Of a DNA stretch of 64,000 nt, positions 7,940-16,388 are shown in pieces. The translations under genes and the position numbers were made by a program. The notes below the pieces were generated by a model. The model was not told the DNA's origin. It worked only from the letters and a program-made list of their open reading frames with translations, and made no database searches. The stretch's first letter is position 1. Each line of letters starts with the position of its first letter. Source of the stretch: an uncultured Pelagibacteraceae bacterium (lineage in GTDB: Bacteria > Pseudomonadota > Alphaproteobacteria > Pelagibacterales > Pelagibacteraceae); contig CACKFA010000001.1 in the NCBI GenBank assembly GCA_902599335.1, positions 62,001 to 126,000 of the forward strand. The letters run 5' to 3'.

Positions 7940-8944
7940 ATGAAAAAAATAATCACATCTCTATCAAGTGCTTTACTGATTTTATTTGCATCATTGTCTT
8001 TGACAACTGTTGCTAAATCAGCTGAGTTCTTTACGATAGGAACAGGCGGACCTACAGGAGTATATTTCCAAACAGGGAACGCTATATGTAAAATGCTTCA
8101 TAAATCAGCAATTAGTGCTGAACATGGAAGAAAAAAAGGTACAGCTAAAGCTTATAGATGTACTGCTCCATCCACTGGTGGATCTAACTACAATATTGGT
8201 CAGATAGCAGCTGGAGAATTCCAATTTGGTGTAGCACAATCAGACTGGCAGTATCACGCTGTTAATGGATCTAGTAAATGGGAAGGAAAACAATTTAGTA
8301 ATCTAAGAGCAGTGTTCTCAGTTCACAATGAGCCTTTTCAAATTTGGGCTAGAAAAAAAGCAAAAATTAAAGATTTTGCTGGATTAAAAGGAAAAGTAGT
8401 TAATATCGGTAATCCTGGTTCAGGTCAAAGAGGAACTATGGAAGAACTGATGAAAGCAATGGGTGTTGATAACAGTTTCTTTAAATCAACAACTGAACTT
8501 ACATCTTCTGAACAAGTTAAAGCGCTATGCGACGGAAAAATAGATGCATTTGGTTATTCTGTTGGATTTCCAAATGGTGCTATGGAACAAGCAGCAACTT
8601 GTGCAGCTAAAGCATCTCCAATTAATTTAACAGGTTCTGAGGTTCAAGGTTTAATTGATGGTGCAGATTATTATGCACAGGCAGTAATCCCTAAAGGAAC
8701 TTACACAGGTCAGAAAAAAGATGCTACAACTTTTGGTGTAAAAGCTACTGTTGTTACTTCTGCGGATGTTTCTGAAGAGCTTGTTTATTTAGTTACAAAA
8801 GCTGTGATGGAAAATTTTGATGATTTCAAAAAACAACATCCAGCATTTGGATTCTTGGAAAAGAAAAACATGATTAAAGATGGTTTATCTGCTCCATTAC
8901 ATCCTGGTGCAATAAAATACTATAAAGAAGCTGGGTTAATGTAA
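7940..8944 (+). CDS. TAXI-family TRAP transporter periplasmic substrate-binding protein
   Basis: A signal peptide (residues 1 to about 27, ending near AKSAEF) is followed by FFTIGTGGPTGVYFQTGNAIC, the hallmark start of TAXI receptors, and by the conserved GNPGSGQRGT. It captures an organic acid or amino-acid-like substrate in the periplasm for the fused permease next door. A very good Shine-Dalgarno (GAGGGG) lies six bases before the ATG, the best seen in this window. A terminator hairpin follows directly, so the binding protein is likely made in excess over the permease. Confidence 0.93.
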   Translation: MKKIITSLSSALLILFASLSLTTVAKSAEFFTIGTGGPTGVYFQTGNAICKMLHKSAISAEHGRKKGTAKAYRCTAPSTGGSNYNIGQIAAGEFQFGVAQSDWQYHAVNGSSKWEGKQFSNLRAVFSVHNEPFQIWARKKAKIKDFAGLKGKVVNIGNPGSGQRGTMEELMKAMGVDNSFFKSTTELTSSEQVKALCDGKIDAFGYSVGFPNGAMEQAATCAAKASPINLTGSEVQGLIDGADYYAQAVIPKGTYTGQKKDATTFGVKATVVTSADVSEELVYLVTKAVMENFDDFKKQHPAFGFLEKKNMIKDGLSAPLHPGAIKYYKEAGLM

Positions 8945-8961
8945 TCCAATTTTTATTAATT

Positions 8962-8998
8962 AAAAAGGCCTGGTAATTTTTACCGGGCCTTTTTTTTA
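8962..8998 (+). terminator. Rho-independent terminator between TAXI receptor and TRAP permease genes
   Basis: AAAAGGCCTGGTA pairs with TACCGGGCCTTTT around a short AT loop, followed by a T-run. The stem of about 13 pairs with one T-G is strong. It lies inside the presumed transporter operon, 18 bases before the permease ATG, so it probably acts as a partial terminator that lowers permease expression. Confidence 0.85.
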
Positions 8999-9015
8999 TG
9001 GTATGAATAATTTTA

Positions 9016-11337
9016 ATGAGCGACTCAATCAGCAGTAAAATTAAAAATAAAATAAGCGAAGACTTATCACCAACTAGAAATATTACTGGTTTTCATTTAA
9101 AAATTGTTTCAGCAATAGCAATTATTTGGTCATTATTTCAACTTTGGTACGCTTCACCATTTCCATTTATGTTTAATTTTGGAATGTTTAAGGGATTACC
9201 AGCAAGAGCAATTCATTTAGGTTTTGCTTTAACTTTAGCCTTTTTAATTTACCCGATCTCAAAGGGTAAAAAAATTTCGTTTTTTGATGTTTTGATCAGT
9301 TTTATCGGAGCGATATCGTGCCTTTATATTTATTTTTTTTATGATCAGTTGGTTGAGAGAGGGGGTGTTCTTTTAAATCTGAAGATATCAGAAACATTAA
9401 ATTTTCCATTAGAATTGATTTTAGGAGGATGTGGAATTTTAATTCTTTTAGAGGCTACCAGAAGAGCAATTGGTTTACCTTTGGTAATTATAGCTAGTTG
9501 TTTTTTGTTATTTTCATATTTTGGAAGGTATGCGCCTGAAATAATTTCTCATGGTGGTTTGTCTTTAAATAGACTTGTAGGCTTCCAGTGGCTTGATCAA
9601 GAAGCAATTTTTGGAATTCCAATTGGGGTATCAGTAGATTTTATTTTCCTATTTGTTTTATTTGGCGCTTTGCTTGAAACTGCTGGTGGTGGAAAATATT
9701 TTTTAGATCTTGCTTTTGCAATGGTTGGAAAAATGAGAGGAGGACCTGCAAAGGCAGCAATATTAGGCTCAGGTATGACTGGATTAATTTCGGGATCTTC
9801 AATTGCAAACACAGTTACTACTGGAACTTTTACAATTCCAATTATGAAAAAAACTGGTTTTTCAAAAGAAAAAGCTGGTGCTATCGAGGTTTCCTCATCA
9901 GTCAATGGTCAGATCATGCCACCTGTCATGGGCGCGGCTGCATTCGTAATGGCAAGTTTTATTGGTGTAACTTACTTTGAAATAGTTAAACATGCTTTCT
10001 TACCAGCAATTATTTCTTACATAGCATTATTTTATATTTCACATTTAGAAGCTTTAAAATTAAATCTCAAAGGAATGGATGATGCAGATGTTCCTCATTT
10101 AAAAAAAACTTTTTTATCTGGTATACATTTTTTAATACCAATTTTTGTTTTAATTTATACTTTGGTTTATTTAAGATTTACTGCCTCATATTCAATTTTT
10201 TATGCAACCATTACTTTGGTTTTAGTCAATTTAATAAATTTGTTAATTAAAAATGAAATTAAAAAAGATGCTCTTAAAGAATGGTTTAATCAAACAATAG
10301 TTGGTTTTGAAAAAGGCGCTTTAAATATGGTTGCTGTTGGTATAGCGATTGCAACTGCAGGAATTATTGTTGGTGCAGTTGGATCTACAGGCTTAAGTAC
10401 TAATTTAATAATAGTTATAGAATCTATAGCCAAGGATAATGTTACTATTTTATTGTTTTTAACAATCATTCTATGTTTGCTTTTAGGAATGGGTTTGCCA
10501 ACAACGGCAAATTATGTTGTTGTTGCTTCTTTAATGGCGACTGTGTTGGTGGATGTTGGGAATGCCTCAGGTTTTATTTTTCCGTTAATTGCAGTTCATT
10601 TATTTGTCTTTTATTTTGGCTTAATGGCTGATGTAACGCCACCAGTGGGACTTGCCTCTTATGCAGCTGCAGGAATATCTGGTGGAGATCCCTTAAGAAC
10701 AGGGGTGCAAGCTTTTTGGTATAGTTTAAGAACAGGAATTTTGCCGATTGTATTTTTATTTAACCATGAACTTTTACTTATTGGTATTGAAAATATTTGG
10801 CATGGATTGATTGTAATTATAACTTCTTTAATTGGGATTTTAGTATTTACCTCAGCCACTCAAGGATGGTTTATAAATAAACTTAAATGGTATGAAATAA
10901 TTATTTTCTTAGTAATTTCTATTTCCTTGTTATCACCTGACTTTGTTTTAAACAAATTTTATCCAAAATATAATTATGAGGAAATTACTAAAATTAATTC
11001 AATGAAATTAGACTCAACAAAAGAAATTCAAATTAAAATAACAAGGCCTAGTTTATACGGAGAAAGATATAAGTTGTTTGTGATATCAAAAAATACTTTT
11101 GAGGATAAATTTACTTTAGAGGACTATGGAATTACATTAATGAAACAAGATGACAAAATTATTGTTGATAATTTGAAATGGAATGGAGAAGCAAAAAAAA
11201 GTGGTTTTGAAATGGGAGACTATATAAGTGAATTTAAAATTGAAAATTCAGATAGACCACCCAAAAATACCGTTTATCCTATAGCAATATTATTGTTAGT
11301 AGTATTTGGATACTTTAACTTAAAAAGAAAAGAGTAA
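9016..11337 (+). CDS. Fused TRAP transporter permease (DctQ-DctM type) with C-terminal DUF3394/PDZ-like domain
   Basis: The 773-residue polytopic inner-membrane protein joins the small and large TRAP permease subunits. N-terminal helices (residues ~30-170) are followed by the large domain with GSGMTGLISGSSIANTVTTG, the conserved glycine-rich hairpin, and by LLGMGLPTTANYVVVAS. After residue ~640 a soluble segment includes GEAKKSGFEMGDYI, which resembles the PDZ-like DUF3394 region, then a last helix and KRKE. It uses an ion gradient to import the substrate delivered by the TAXI protein. The start follows a terminator, and the only nearby ribosome-site candidate is weak. Confidence 0.92.
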   Translation: MSDSISSKIKNKISEDLSPTRNITGFHLKIVSAIAIIWSLFQLWYASPFPFMFNFGMFKGLPARAIHLGFALTLAFLIYPISKGKKISFFDVLISFIGAISCLYIYFFYDQLVERGGVLLNLKISETLNFPLELILGGCGILILLEATRRAIGLPLVIIASCFLLFSYFGRYAPEIISHGGLSLNRLVGFQWLDQEAIFGIPIGVSVDFIFLFVLFGALLETAGGGKYFLDLAFAMVGKMRGGPAKAAILGSGMTGLISGSSIANTVTTGTFTIPIMKKTGFSKEKAGAIEVSSSVNGQIMPPVMGAAAFVMASFIGVTYFEIVKHAFLPAIISYIALFYISHLEALKLNLKGMDDADVPHLKKTFLSGIHFLIPIFVLIYTLVYLRFTASYSIFYATITLVLVNLINLLIKNEIKKDALKEWFNQTIVGFEKGALNMVAVGIAIATAGIIVGAVGSTGLSTNLIIVIESIAKDNVTILLFLTIILCLLLGMGLPTTANYVVVASLMATVLVDVGNASGFIFPLIAVHLFVFYFGLMADVTPPVGLASYAAAGISGGDPLRTGVQAFWYSLRTGILPIVFLFNHELLLIGIENIWHGLIVIITSLIGILVFTSATQGWFINKLKWYEIIIFLVISISLLSPDFVLNKFYPKYNYEEITKINSMKLDSTKEIQIKITRPSLYGERYKLFVISKNTFEDKFTLEDYGITLMKQDDKIIVDNLKWNGEAKKSGFEMGDYISEFKIENSDRPPKNTVYPIAILLLVVFGYFNLKRKE

Positions 11338-11339
11338 AA

Positions 11340-11765
11340 TTACCCACCTGGACCTAAATTAGAAGGCTTTATTTTAATAATTTTCCATACTCCAGAGGCA
11401 GAGGTAATTATTTTATCATTACACTTTAACTCACAAAATAAAAACACAAGAGTATTTGTTTTTTTTAAAATTTTTGTATGTCCAATAATTTCATCTCCAA
11501 CTTTTGAAGCGCCTATAAATTTTATATCTAAAGAGATAGTTACACATGGAGCATTTCCTGCAGCTCTATGTGCGGCTGTTCCTGCTCCTGCATCTATTAA
11601 AGCAGATAAATAACCCCCATGAGTTATTCCAGCAGCATTTAAATGATTTTCATTAATTATAGATTTAAATTCATATTCATTTTCTGAAATAGCTCTAAAT
11701 AAAACACCCCCATTGTGTTTCATAAATCCAGGTTTAATACTTATTTGCTCAAATTTACTGCTCAT
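11340..11765 (-). CDS. PaaI-like hotdog-fold thioesterase
   Basis: The 141-residue hotdog protein has the catalytic-helix motif HGGYLSALIDAGAGTAAH near residues 48-65 and the strand CVTISLDIKF. It probably hydrolyses acyl-CoA or aryl-CoA thioesters; the substrate is not evident. It converges on the TRAP permease gene with only two bases between stop codons. The 32-residue membrane peptide gene lies six bases upstream on the same strand, so the two are likely cotranscribed. Confidence 0.85.
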   Translation of the reverse strand: MSSKFEQISIKPGFMKHNGGVLFRAISENEYEFKSIINENHLNAAGITHGGYLSALIDAGAGTAAHRAAGNAPCVTISLDIKFIGASKVGDEIIGHTKILKKTNTLVFLFCELKCNDKIITSASGVWKIIKIKPSNLGPGG

Positions 11766-11771
11766 AATTTT

Positions 11772-11870
11772 TTATAATACAAAAGTTAAAATTAATAAAA
11801 TAATTAAAATAATTATAAAAAAATAAATTACTGATTTTTGCAAAGATGCATTCAAAAGCCAATTAAACAT
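11772..11870 (-). CDS. 32-residue single-helix membrane peptide
   Basis: This short frame is absent from the ORF track. It runs from an ATG at 11870 to TAA at 11772: a short amphipathic start (MFNWLLNASLQKS) followed by one long hydrophobic helix of I, L, F and V to the end. An AAAGGA ribosome-binding site lies eight bases before the ATG. It ends six bases before the thioesterase start, which suggests translational coupling. No family is recognised. It may be a membrane microprotein acting on a partner. Confidence 0.55.
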   Translation of the reverse strand: MFNWLLNASLQKSVIYFFIIILIILLILTFVL

Positions 11871-11883
11871 TTTTTTTCCTTTT

Positions 11884-11960
11884 TGGTGGACCGCCCAGAA
11901 CTCGAATCTGGAATCTCCCGGTTCGTAGCCGAGCGCCTTATCCAATTTGGCCAGCGGTCC
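11884..11960 (-). tRNA. tRNA-Arg (ACG)
   Basis: On the minus strand, GGACCGC pairs with GCGGTCC, followed by A and an encoded CCA. The anticodon stem CTCGG/CCGGG (with one wobble) encloses CTACGAA, giving anticodon ACG. This reads CGU, and CGC/CGA once A34 is edited to inosine by TadA. The D arm with GGATAAGGC and T arm GTTCGAGT-type sequence are visible. The tRNA ends 13 bases before the membrane peptide ATG. Confidence 0.95.
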
Positions 11961-12033
11961 TTTTTAATAATATATCCCATATATCAAAGTTTTTGATGTA
12001 ATTTAACTTATAAAATATTATGTTAATTACTTT

Positions 12034-13221
12034 ATGAGCAAAAATTCTAGCGATGTTGTTATTACTTCAGCATTAAGAACTCCAATTGGAAGATACAAAG
12101 GATCGTTAAAAAATCTTAGCGCATCAAAATTAGGATCAATAGCAATTAAAGAGGTAATTTATAAATCAAAATTAGATTTAGAGGAGATTGATGAAGTAAT
12201 TATGGGGCACGTTTTAACTTCTGGACTTGGTCAAAATCCTGCTAGACAAGCTTCAATTGGTGCCGGAGTACCAGTTTCAAAACCTGCTCACATTGTTAAT
12301 CAGGTTTGTGGATCTGGATTAAGATCTGTTGTATCGGGATATCAATCAATAAGTTTAGGAGAAAACCAAATTGTAATTGCAGGTGGTCAAGAAAATATGT
12401 CTAGAGCAACTCATGCAATTTATTATAGAGAAGAAAAAAAATTTTCTGAAAATAAATTAGTAGATACAATGATAAAAGATGGTCTGCTAGATTCATTTAA
12501 TGATTATCATATGGGTGTCACAGCTGAGAATGTTGCTGAAAAATATAAAATTTCAAGAGATGAACAAGATAATTTTTCTTTAAATTCTCAGAAAAAAACA
12601 GAAAACGCATATAGTGAAAATAAATTTCAGGATGAGCTGATTAAATTACAAATTGAAGATGGTGATAAAAAATTTATTTTTGAAAAAGATGAACATCCTA
12701 GAGAAAATTTAAGTATAGATGATTTAAAAAATTTAAAAACAGTATTCAAAGAAAATGGGACTGTAACACCTGGAAATTCCTCAGGTATAAATGATGGTGC
12801 TGCGGCCTTAGTTTTAATGTCTAGAGAACAAGCAGAAAAAAAATCATTAGAGCCATTGGTTAAAATTGTATCTTGGGCTACTTGTGGAGTTGAGCCTTCA
12901 TTAATGGGACTAGGACCCATACCTTCAATTCAAGAAGCATTATCTAAAGCAAATTGGAAAATAGATGAAGTGGATTTATTTGAAATTAATGAGGCTTTTG
13001 CAGCACAAAGTATTGCGGTAATTAAAGAATTACAAATCCCTGAACAAAAAGTTAATGTTAATGGAGGAGCAATCGCTTTAGGTCATCCGATTGGAGCTTC
13101 TGGGTCAAGAATTTTGGTTACACTTGTCCATGAAATGATCAAGCAAGATAAAAAAAAAGGTTGTGCGGCACTCTGTATTGGTGGTGGTATGGGGATAGCT
13201 ATGTGTATTGAGAGAAGCTAA
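12034..13221 (+). CDS. Acetyl-CoA acetyltransferase (thiolase)
   Basis: This type II thiolase condenses or cleaves acetyl-CoA and acetoacetyl-CoA. The nucleophilic cysteine is in NQVCGSGLRS, the histidine and substrate loop are in NEAFAAQS and GGAIALGHPIGASGSR, and the second catalytic cysteine is near the end in GGGMGIAMCIE. The length of 395 residues is standard. It may be biosynthetic (phaA/atoB-like) or part of fatty acid breakdown. It has its own upstream gap after tRNA-Arg and is followed by a 128-base gap before aceE. Confidence 0.92.
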   Translation: MSKNSSDVVITSALRTPIGRYKGSLKNLSASKLGSIAIKEVIYKSKLDLEEIDEVIMGHVLTSGLGQNPARQASIGAGVPVSKPAHIVNQVCGSGLRSVVSGYQSISLGENQIVIAGGQENMSRATHAIYYREEKKFSENKLVDTMIKDGLLDSFNDYHMGVTAENVAEKYKISRDEQDNFSLNSQKKTENAYSENKFQDELIKLQIEDGDKKFIFEKDEHPRENLSIDDLKNLKTVFKENGTVTPGNSSGINDGAAALVLMSREQAEKKSLEPLVKIVSWATCGVEPSLMGLGPIPSIQEALSKANWKIDEVDLFEINEAFAAQSIAVIKELQIPEQKVNVNGGAIALGHPIGASGSRILVTLVHEMIKQDKKKGCAALCIGGGMGIAMCIERS

Positions 13222-13349
13222 AAAGCTTAAAATTCATTTATTTTTTTATTTTTTATACAATAAAATTACAAGATTAACGAAAAAATCTTATTAATGTGTT
13301 AAAATAAAATCCAATAATGTTTTTTTGGGTATATAAAACATTTTAAAAA

Positions 13350-16300
13350 ATGAGCGAAAAATTACTTGTTCCTGACATTGGTGATTTTGAAAATGTTGAG
13401 GTTATAGAGATACTTGTAAAACCTGGTGATCAAATTAAAGAAAATGATCCACTAGTCACAATTGAAAGTGATAAATCAAGCGTTGAAATTCCTTCTACAG
13501 TGGCTGGGACAGTAGATAGTTTAGCAGTTAAAGTTGGTGATAAAGTTTCTAAAGGAGATTTGTTGCTTAATCTTAAATCATCATCAAAAACATCATCAGA
13601 AAGCACTCTTCCAAAAGATACAGAAAATATAATTAAACAAGCTGAAGAAGCAATGGCTGAAAAAAAAGAGGAAGAAAAAATTATATCTGAACCAATAATT
13701 GAGAAAAAACAATCTACAATACAAGTAGTTAATGGGACTGATATTGATCCGCTTGAAACTCAAGATTGGTTGGAGTCTTTATCAGCAGTTATTTCAAAAG
13801 ATGGAAATCAAAGAGCTCATTTTTTGATTAAAGAACTAATTAACAAAGCTTATCGAGAAGGAGCGAATATTCCTTATACTCAAAATACACCTTACATTAA
13901 TACAATACCCCCAGAGGCTGAAGTAAAGTCTAGTGGTGATCAAAATATTGAAAGAAGAATTAGATCGTTAATTAGATGGAATGCAGCAGCAATGGTAGTT
14001 CGAGCAAATAAAAAACACCCTGAACTTGGTGGACACATTGGTACATTTGCATCTGCTGCAACATTATACGATGTTGGCATGAACCATTTTTGGAGAGCAA
14101 AAAATAATAAATTTGGTGGAGATTTAATTTATTTCCAAGGGCATAGTGCTCCAGGAATGTATGCAAGAGCCTTCTTAGAAGGTAGATTAAATGAGAAACA
14201 ATTAGATAGTTTTAGACAAGAGGTAAAGCCTGGAGGTCTATCGTCATATCCACACCCATGGTTAATGCCAAAATTTTGGCAGTTCCCCACAGTATCGATG
14301 GGGTTAGGCCCCATGCTTGCTATATATCAAGCCAGATACATGAAATATTTAATCAATAGAGGTTTGATTAAAGATGAAGGAAGAAAAGTGTGGGCCTTTT
14401 TAGGTGATGGAGAAATGGATGAGCCAGAGTCGATGGGAGCAATTGGGCTGGCTGCAAGAGAGAATTTAGATAATTTAATTTTTGTAGTTAATTGCAATCT
14501 TCAAAGATTGGACGGTCCAGTTAGAGGTAATGGAAAAATTATTCAAGAACTTGAAGGAAGTTTTAGAGGATCTGGGTGGAATGTAATAAAGGTAATTTGG
14601 GGATCGTATTGGGACTCATTACTTGCTAATGATAAAACTGGTCAATTAGTAAAAATTATGAATGAAACCGTAGATGGTGAGTATCAAGCAATGAAAGCAA
14701 GAGATGGTGCTTATGTAAGAGAAAAGTTTTTTGGAAAATCCCCTGAAACATTAGAATTAGTTTCAAGCATGTCTGATAAAGATATATGGCGGCTAAACAG
14801 AGGTGGACATGATCCTCATAAAGTTTTTGCAGCATATGATAAGGCAACTAAAAATAAAGGAAGCCCAACAGTAATTATTGCTAAAACTATTAAAGGTTAT
14901 GGAATGGGAAAATCCGGTGAAAGTGTAAATACTACTCATCAAACTAAAAAATTAGATGTTGATGACTTGATGTATTATAGAGATCGATTTGATGTTCCTT
15001 TAACAGATGAACAGGTAAGAAATATTGAATATTTTAAGCCTGATGAAAAATCACCCGAAATAAAATATCTTAAAGAAAGAAGAATTAAATTAGGTGGATT
15101 TTTACCTGAGCGATCTACTTTTGCAAAATCAATAAAAGCACCAACTAAAGATATTTTTGATTTTATGAAAGTATCGACTGGTGAAAAAGAAATGTCCACT
15201 ACAATGGCACTTGTGAGAATGCTAACTAATTTATTAAGAGATAAAAATATATCTCCTAGATTAGTTCCAATTATTCCTGATGAAGCCAGAACTTTTGGAA
15301 TGGAAGGTTTTTTTCAAAAAATTGGAATTTATGCACATGAGGGACAAAAATATGAACCTGAAGATGCTGCTCAATTAAGTTCTTATAGAGAAGATAAAAG
15401 TGGTCAAGTTTTAGAAGAAGGTATCAATGAGGCAGGTGCTATGTCTTCATGGATTGCTGCTGCCACTGCATATACTAATCATGATATCGAAATGATCCCA
15501 ATTTATATTTTTTATTCAATGTTTGGTTTCCAAAGAATAGGAGATCTAGCTTGGGCAGCCGGGGATAGTCAGGCTAGAGGATTTTTGGTAGGTGCAACAG
15601 CTGGAAGAACAACATTAGCTGGAGAAGGCTTACAACACCAGGATGGACATAGTCATTTAATTGCATCAACTATTCCAAATTGTGTAACTTATGATCCTAC
15701 ATTTCACTATGAGTTAGCTGTAATTTTTCGAGAAGGTCTAAGAAGAATGCATGAGAAAAATGAGAATGTTTTTTATTATATTACAACAATGAATGAAAAT
15801 TACACACATCCAGAAATGCCGAAAGATAAAAATTGTGAGGAAGGCATTTTAAAGGGTATGTATAAAATAAAAGAATTTAACAAATACAAAAAAACTAAAA
15901 TCCAACTTTTAGGATCAGGAACAATCTTAAGGGAAATGATGTCTGCTGCAGAGATTTTGCAAAATGATTATCAAATTGATAGCGAGATATGGAGTGTAAC
16001 AAGTTTTAATGAATTAAGAAAAGATGGAATGGAGGTAGAAAGATTTAATCTTTTGAATCCTGATAAAGAACCTAAAAAATCTTATGTTGAGCAATGCCTG
16101 GGCCAAACAGAGGGCCCAATTATGGCTGCATCTGATTATATGAGAATGAATTCAGATCAAATCAGACCTTATACTAATAAAAGCTTTTATTCATTAGGAG
16201 CAGATGGTTTTGGAAGAAGTGATACAAGAAAAAATTTAAGAAAATTTTTTGAGGTAGATAAAGAACATTTGGTTGCTTATGGTTTAAGTATTTTAGCAAA

Positions 16301-16388
16301 AGAACAGCTTATAACTTCTAAATATGCAAAAGATGCAATGAAGAAGTATAATATTGATACTAACAAACCAATGCCAACAAAATTATAA
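13350..16388 (+). CDS. aceE: Pyruvate dehydrogenase E1 (homodimeric) with an N-terminal lipoyl domain
   Basis: E1 decarboxylates pyruvate with thiamine diphosphate and acylates lipoyl groups. Residues 1-75 are a complete lipoyl domain (VPDIGDF... with lysine 42 in IESDKSSVEIP). A charged linker runs to about residue 125, then the AceE core starts (ETQDWLESL). The thiamine diphosphate motif is GDGEMDEPES, with NCNLQRLDGPV downstream. At 1012 residues the protein exceeds ordinary AceE (about 890) by the extra domain. The stop overlaps the aceF ATG (TAATG). The 128-base upstream gap holds no clear promoter. The E3 gene (lpd) is not nearby. Confidence 0.95.
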   Translation: MSEKLLVPDIGDFENVEVIEILVKPGDQIKENDPLVTIESDKSSVEIPSTVAGTVDSLAVKVGDKVSKGDLLLNLKSSSKTSSESTLPKDTENIIKQAEEAMAEKKEEEKIISEPIIEKKQSTIQVVNGTDIDPLETQDWLESLSAVISKDGNQRAHFLIKELINKAYREGANIPYTQNTPYINTIPPEAEVKSSGDQNIERRIRSLIRWNAAAMVVRANKKHPELGGHIGTFASAATLYDVGMNHFWRAKNNKFGGDLIYFQGHSAPGMYARAFLEGRLNEKQLDSFRQEVKPGGLSSYPHPWLMPKFWQFPTVSMGLGPMLAIYQARYMKYLINRGLIKDEGRKVWAFLGDGEMDEPESMGAIGLAARENLDNLIFVVNCNLQRLDGPVRGNGKIIQELEGSFRGSGWNVIKVIWGSYWDSLLANDKTGQLVKIMNETVDGEYQAMKARDGAYVREKFFGKSPETLELVSSMSDKDIWRLNRGGHDPHKVFAAYDKATKNKGSPTVIIAKTIKGYGMGKSGESVNTTHQTKKLDVDDLMYYRDRFDVPLTDEQVRNIEYFKPDEKSPEIKYLKERRIKLGGFLPERSTFAKSIKAPTKDIFDFMKVSTGEKEMSTTMALVRMLTNLLRDKNISPRLVPIIPDEARTFGMEGFFQKIGIYAHEGQKYEPEDAAQLSSYREDKSGQVLEEGINEAGAMSSWIAAATAYTNHDIEMIPIYIFYSMFGFQRIGDLAWAAGDSQARGFLVGATAGRTTLAGEGLQHQDGHSHLIASTIPNCVTYDPTFHYELAVIFREGLRRMHEKNENVFYYITTMNENYTHPEMPKDKNCEEGILKGMYKIKEFNKYKKTKIQLLGSGTILREMMSAAEILQNDYQIDSEIWSVTSFNELRKDGMEVERFNLLNPDKEPKKSYVEQCLGQTEGPIMAASDYMRMNSDQIRPYTNKSFYSLGADGFGRSDTRKNLRKFFEVDKEHLVAYGLSILAKEQLITSKYAKDAMKKYNIDTNKPMPTKL

